Assembly: GCF_000723405.1 (NCBI RefSeq)
Contig: NZ_CCAE010000002.1
Span: 62,001-126,000, forward strand
DNA: 64,000 nucleotides
Direction: 5' to 3'
Source of the DNA: Hydrogenophaga intermedia
Lineage (GTDB): Bacteria > Pseudomonadota > Gammaproteobacteria > Burkholderiales > Burkholderiaceae_C
Numbering within the stretch: the first letter of the stretch is position 1; each line of letters opens with the position of its first letter. Of the stretch, positions 63,048 to 64,000 are shown one piece after another. The position numbers and the translations under genes were made by a program. The notes under the pieces were generated by a model. That model ran no database searches, was not told the origin of the DNA, and worked only from the letters and a program-made list of their open reading frames with translations.

Positions 63048-64000
<953 letters not shown>

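Overview
The window is about 64 kb of GC-rich chromosomal DNA. Gene content and order point to a betaproteobacterium of the order Burkholderiales, most likely family Comamonadaceae (Hydrogenophaga/Acidovorax-like). Supporting signs are the order pilMNOPQ-aroK-aroB-dgt, the mlaFED-mlaA-mlaC-mlaB cluster running into ibaG-murA-his-tat, system II cytochrome c maturation next to a dihaem cytochrome c4, short-form HisG, and repeated TAGAAT/TAAAAT hexamers where -10 boxes are expected. Nearly all of it is core genome; the only clear mobile element is one RAYT (REP-associated tyrosine transposase) unit. No tRNA, rRNA or CRISPR was seen, and no gene-free stretch exceeds 300 bases.

Layout. 1-8454: a peptide-type ABC importer cluster (two paralogous binding proteins, two permeases, two ATPases) with an M20 amidohydrolase inside it. 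8458-10311: an RpiR/HexR-like regulator divergent from transaldolase. 10418-12387: groESL on the minus strand, with a perfect CIRCE operator. 12537-16722: an SDR oxidoreductase, an orphan PAS histidine kinase and metK, all minus strand. 16871-18624: two tandem LpxL-type acyltransferases. 18707-25645: engB, cytochrome c4, resB, ccsB, msrP and msrQ. 25615-29787: lysA, lptM, cyaY and mrcA. 30054-38056: pilMNOPQ, aroK, aroB and dgt. 38053-40090: an MFS transporter and the RAYT unit. 40177-46461: gltBD. 46557-52517: the mla lipid-transport operon, a YadGH-type exporter and ibaG. 52522-60540: murA and hisGDCBHAFIE. 60545-64000: a small membrane protein, a HIT protein, tatABC and a 5'-truncated DegQ/HtrA protease.

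How the genes work together. Much of the window serves the envelope: PBP1A, MurA and LysA (peptidoglycan), Mla, LptM and LpxL-type enzymes (outer membrane), type IV pilus assembly, Tat export (MsrP carries a Tat-type signal), cytochrome c maturation and periplasmic proteolysis. The rest is amino-acid and nitrogen metabolism: GltBD makes glutamate, the his operon uses glutamine, AroKB feeds the aromatic pathway.

The most unusual content is in short intergenic elements. Two copies (2496-2585 and 24921-25007) share one design: a mini-ORF of 28-29 codons starting MNPHA and ending on the ATG of the next gene, with an 8-bp stem around a 15-nt loop that stops exactly 2 nt before that ATG. The stem sequence differs between the copies but stays fully paired. 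A second class (5446-5530, 18622-18707, plus a fragment at 61662-61700) forms three hairpins with compensatory changes. These look like a structured repeat family; in two places it supplies, and may control, the ribosome-binding site of the downstream gene. The RAYT unit sits directly upstream of a sigma-54-like promoter of gltBD.
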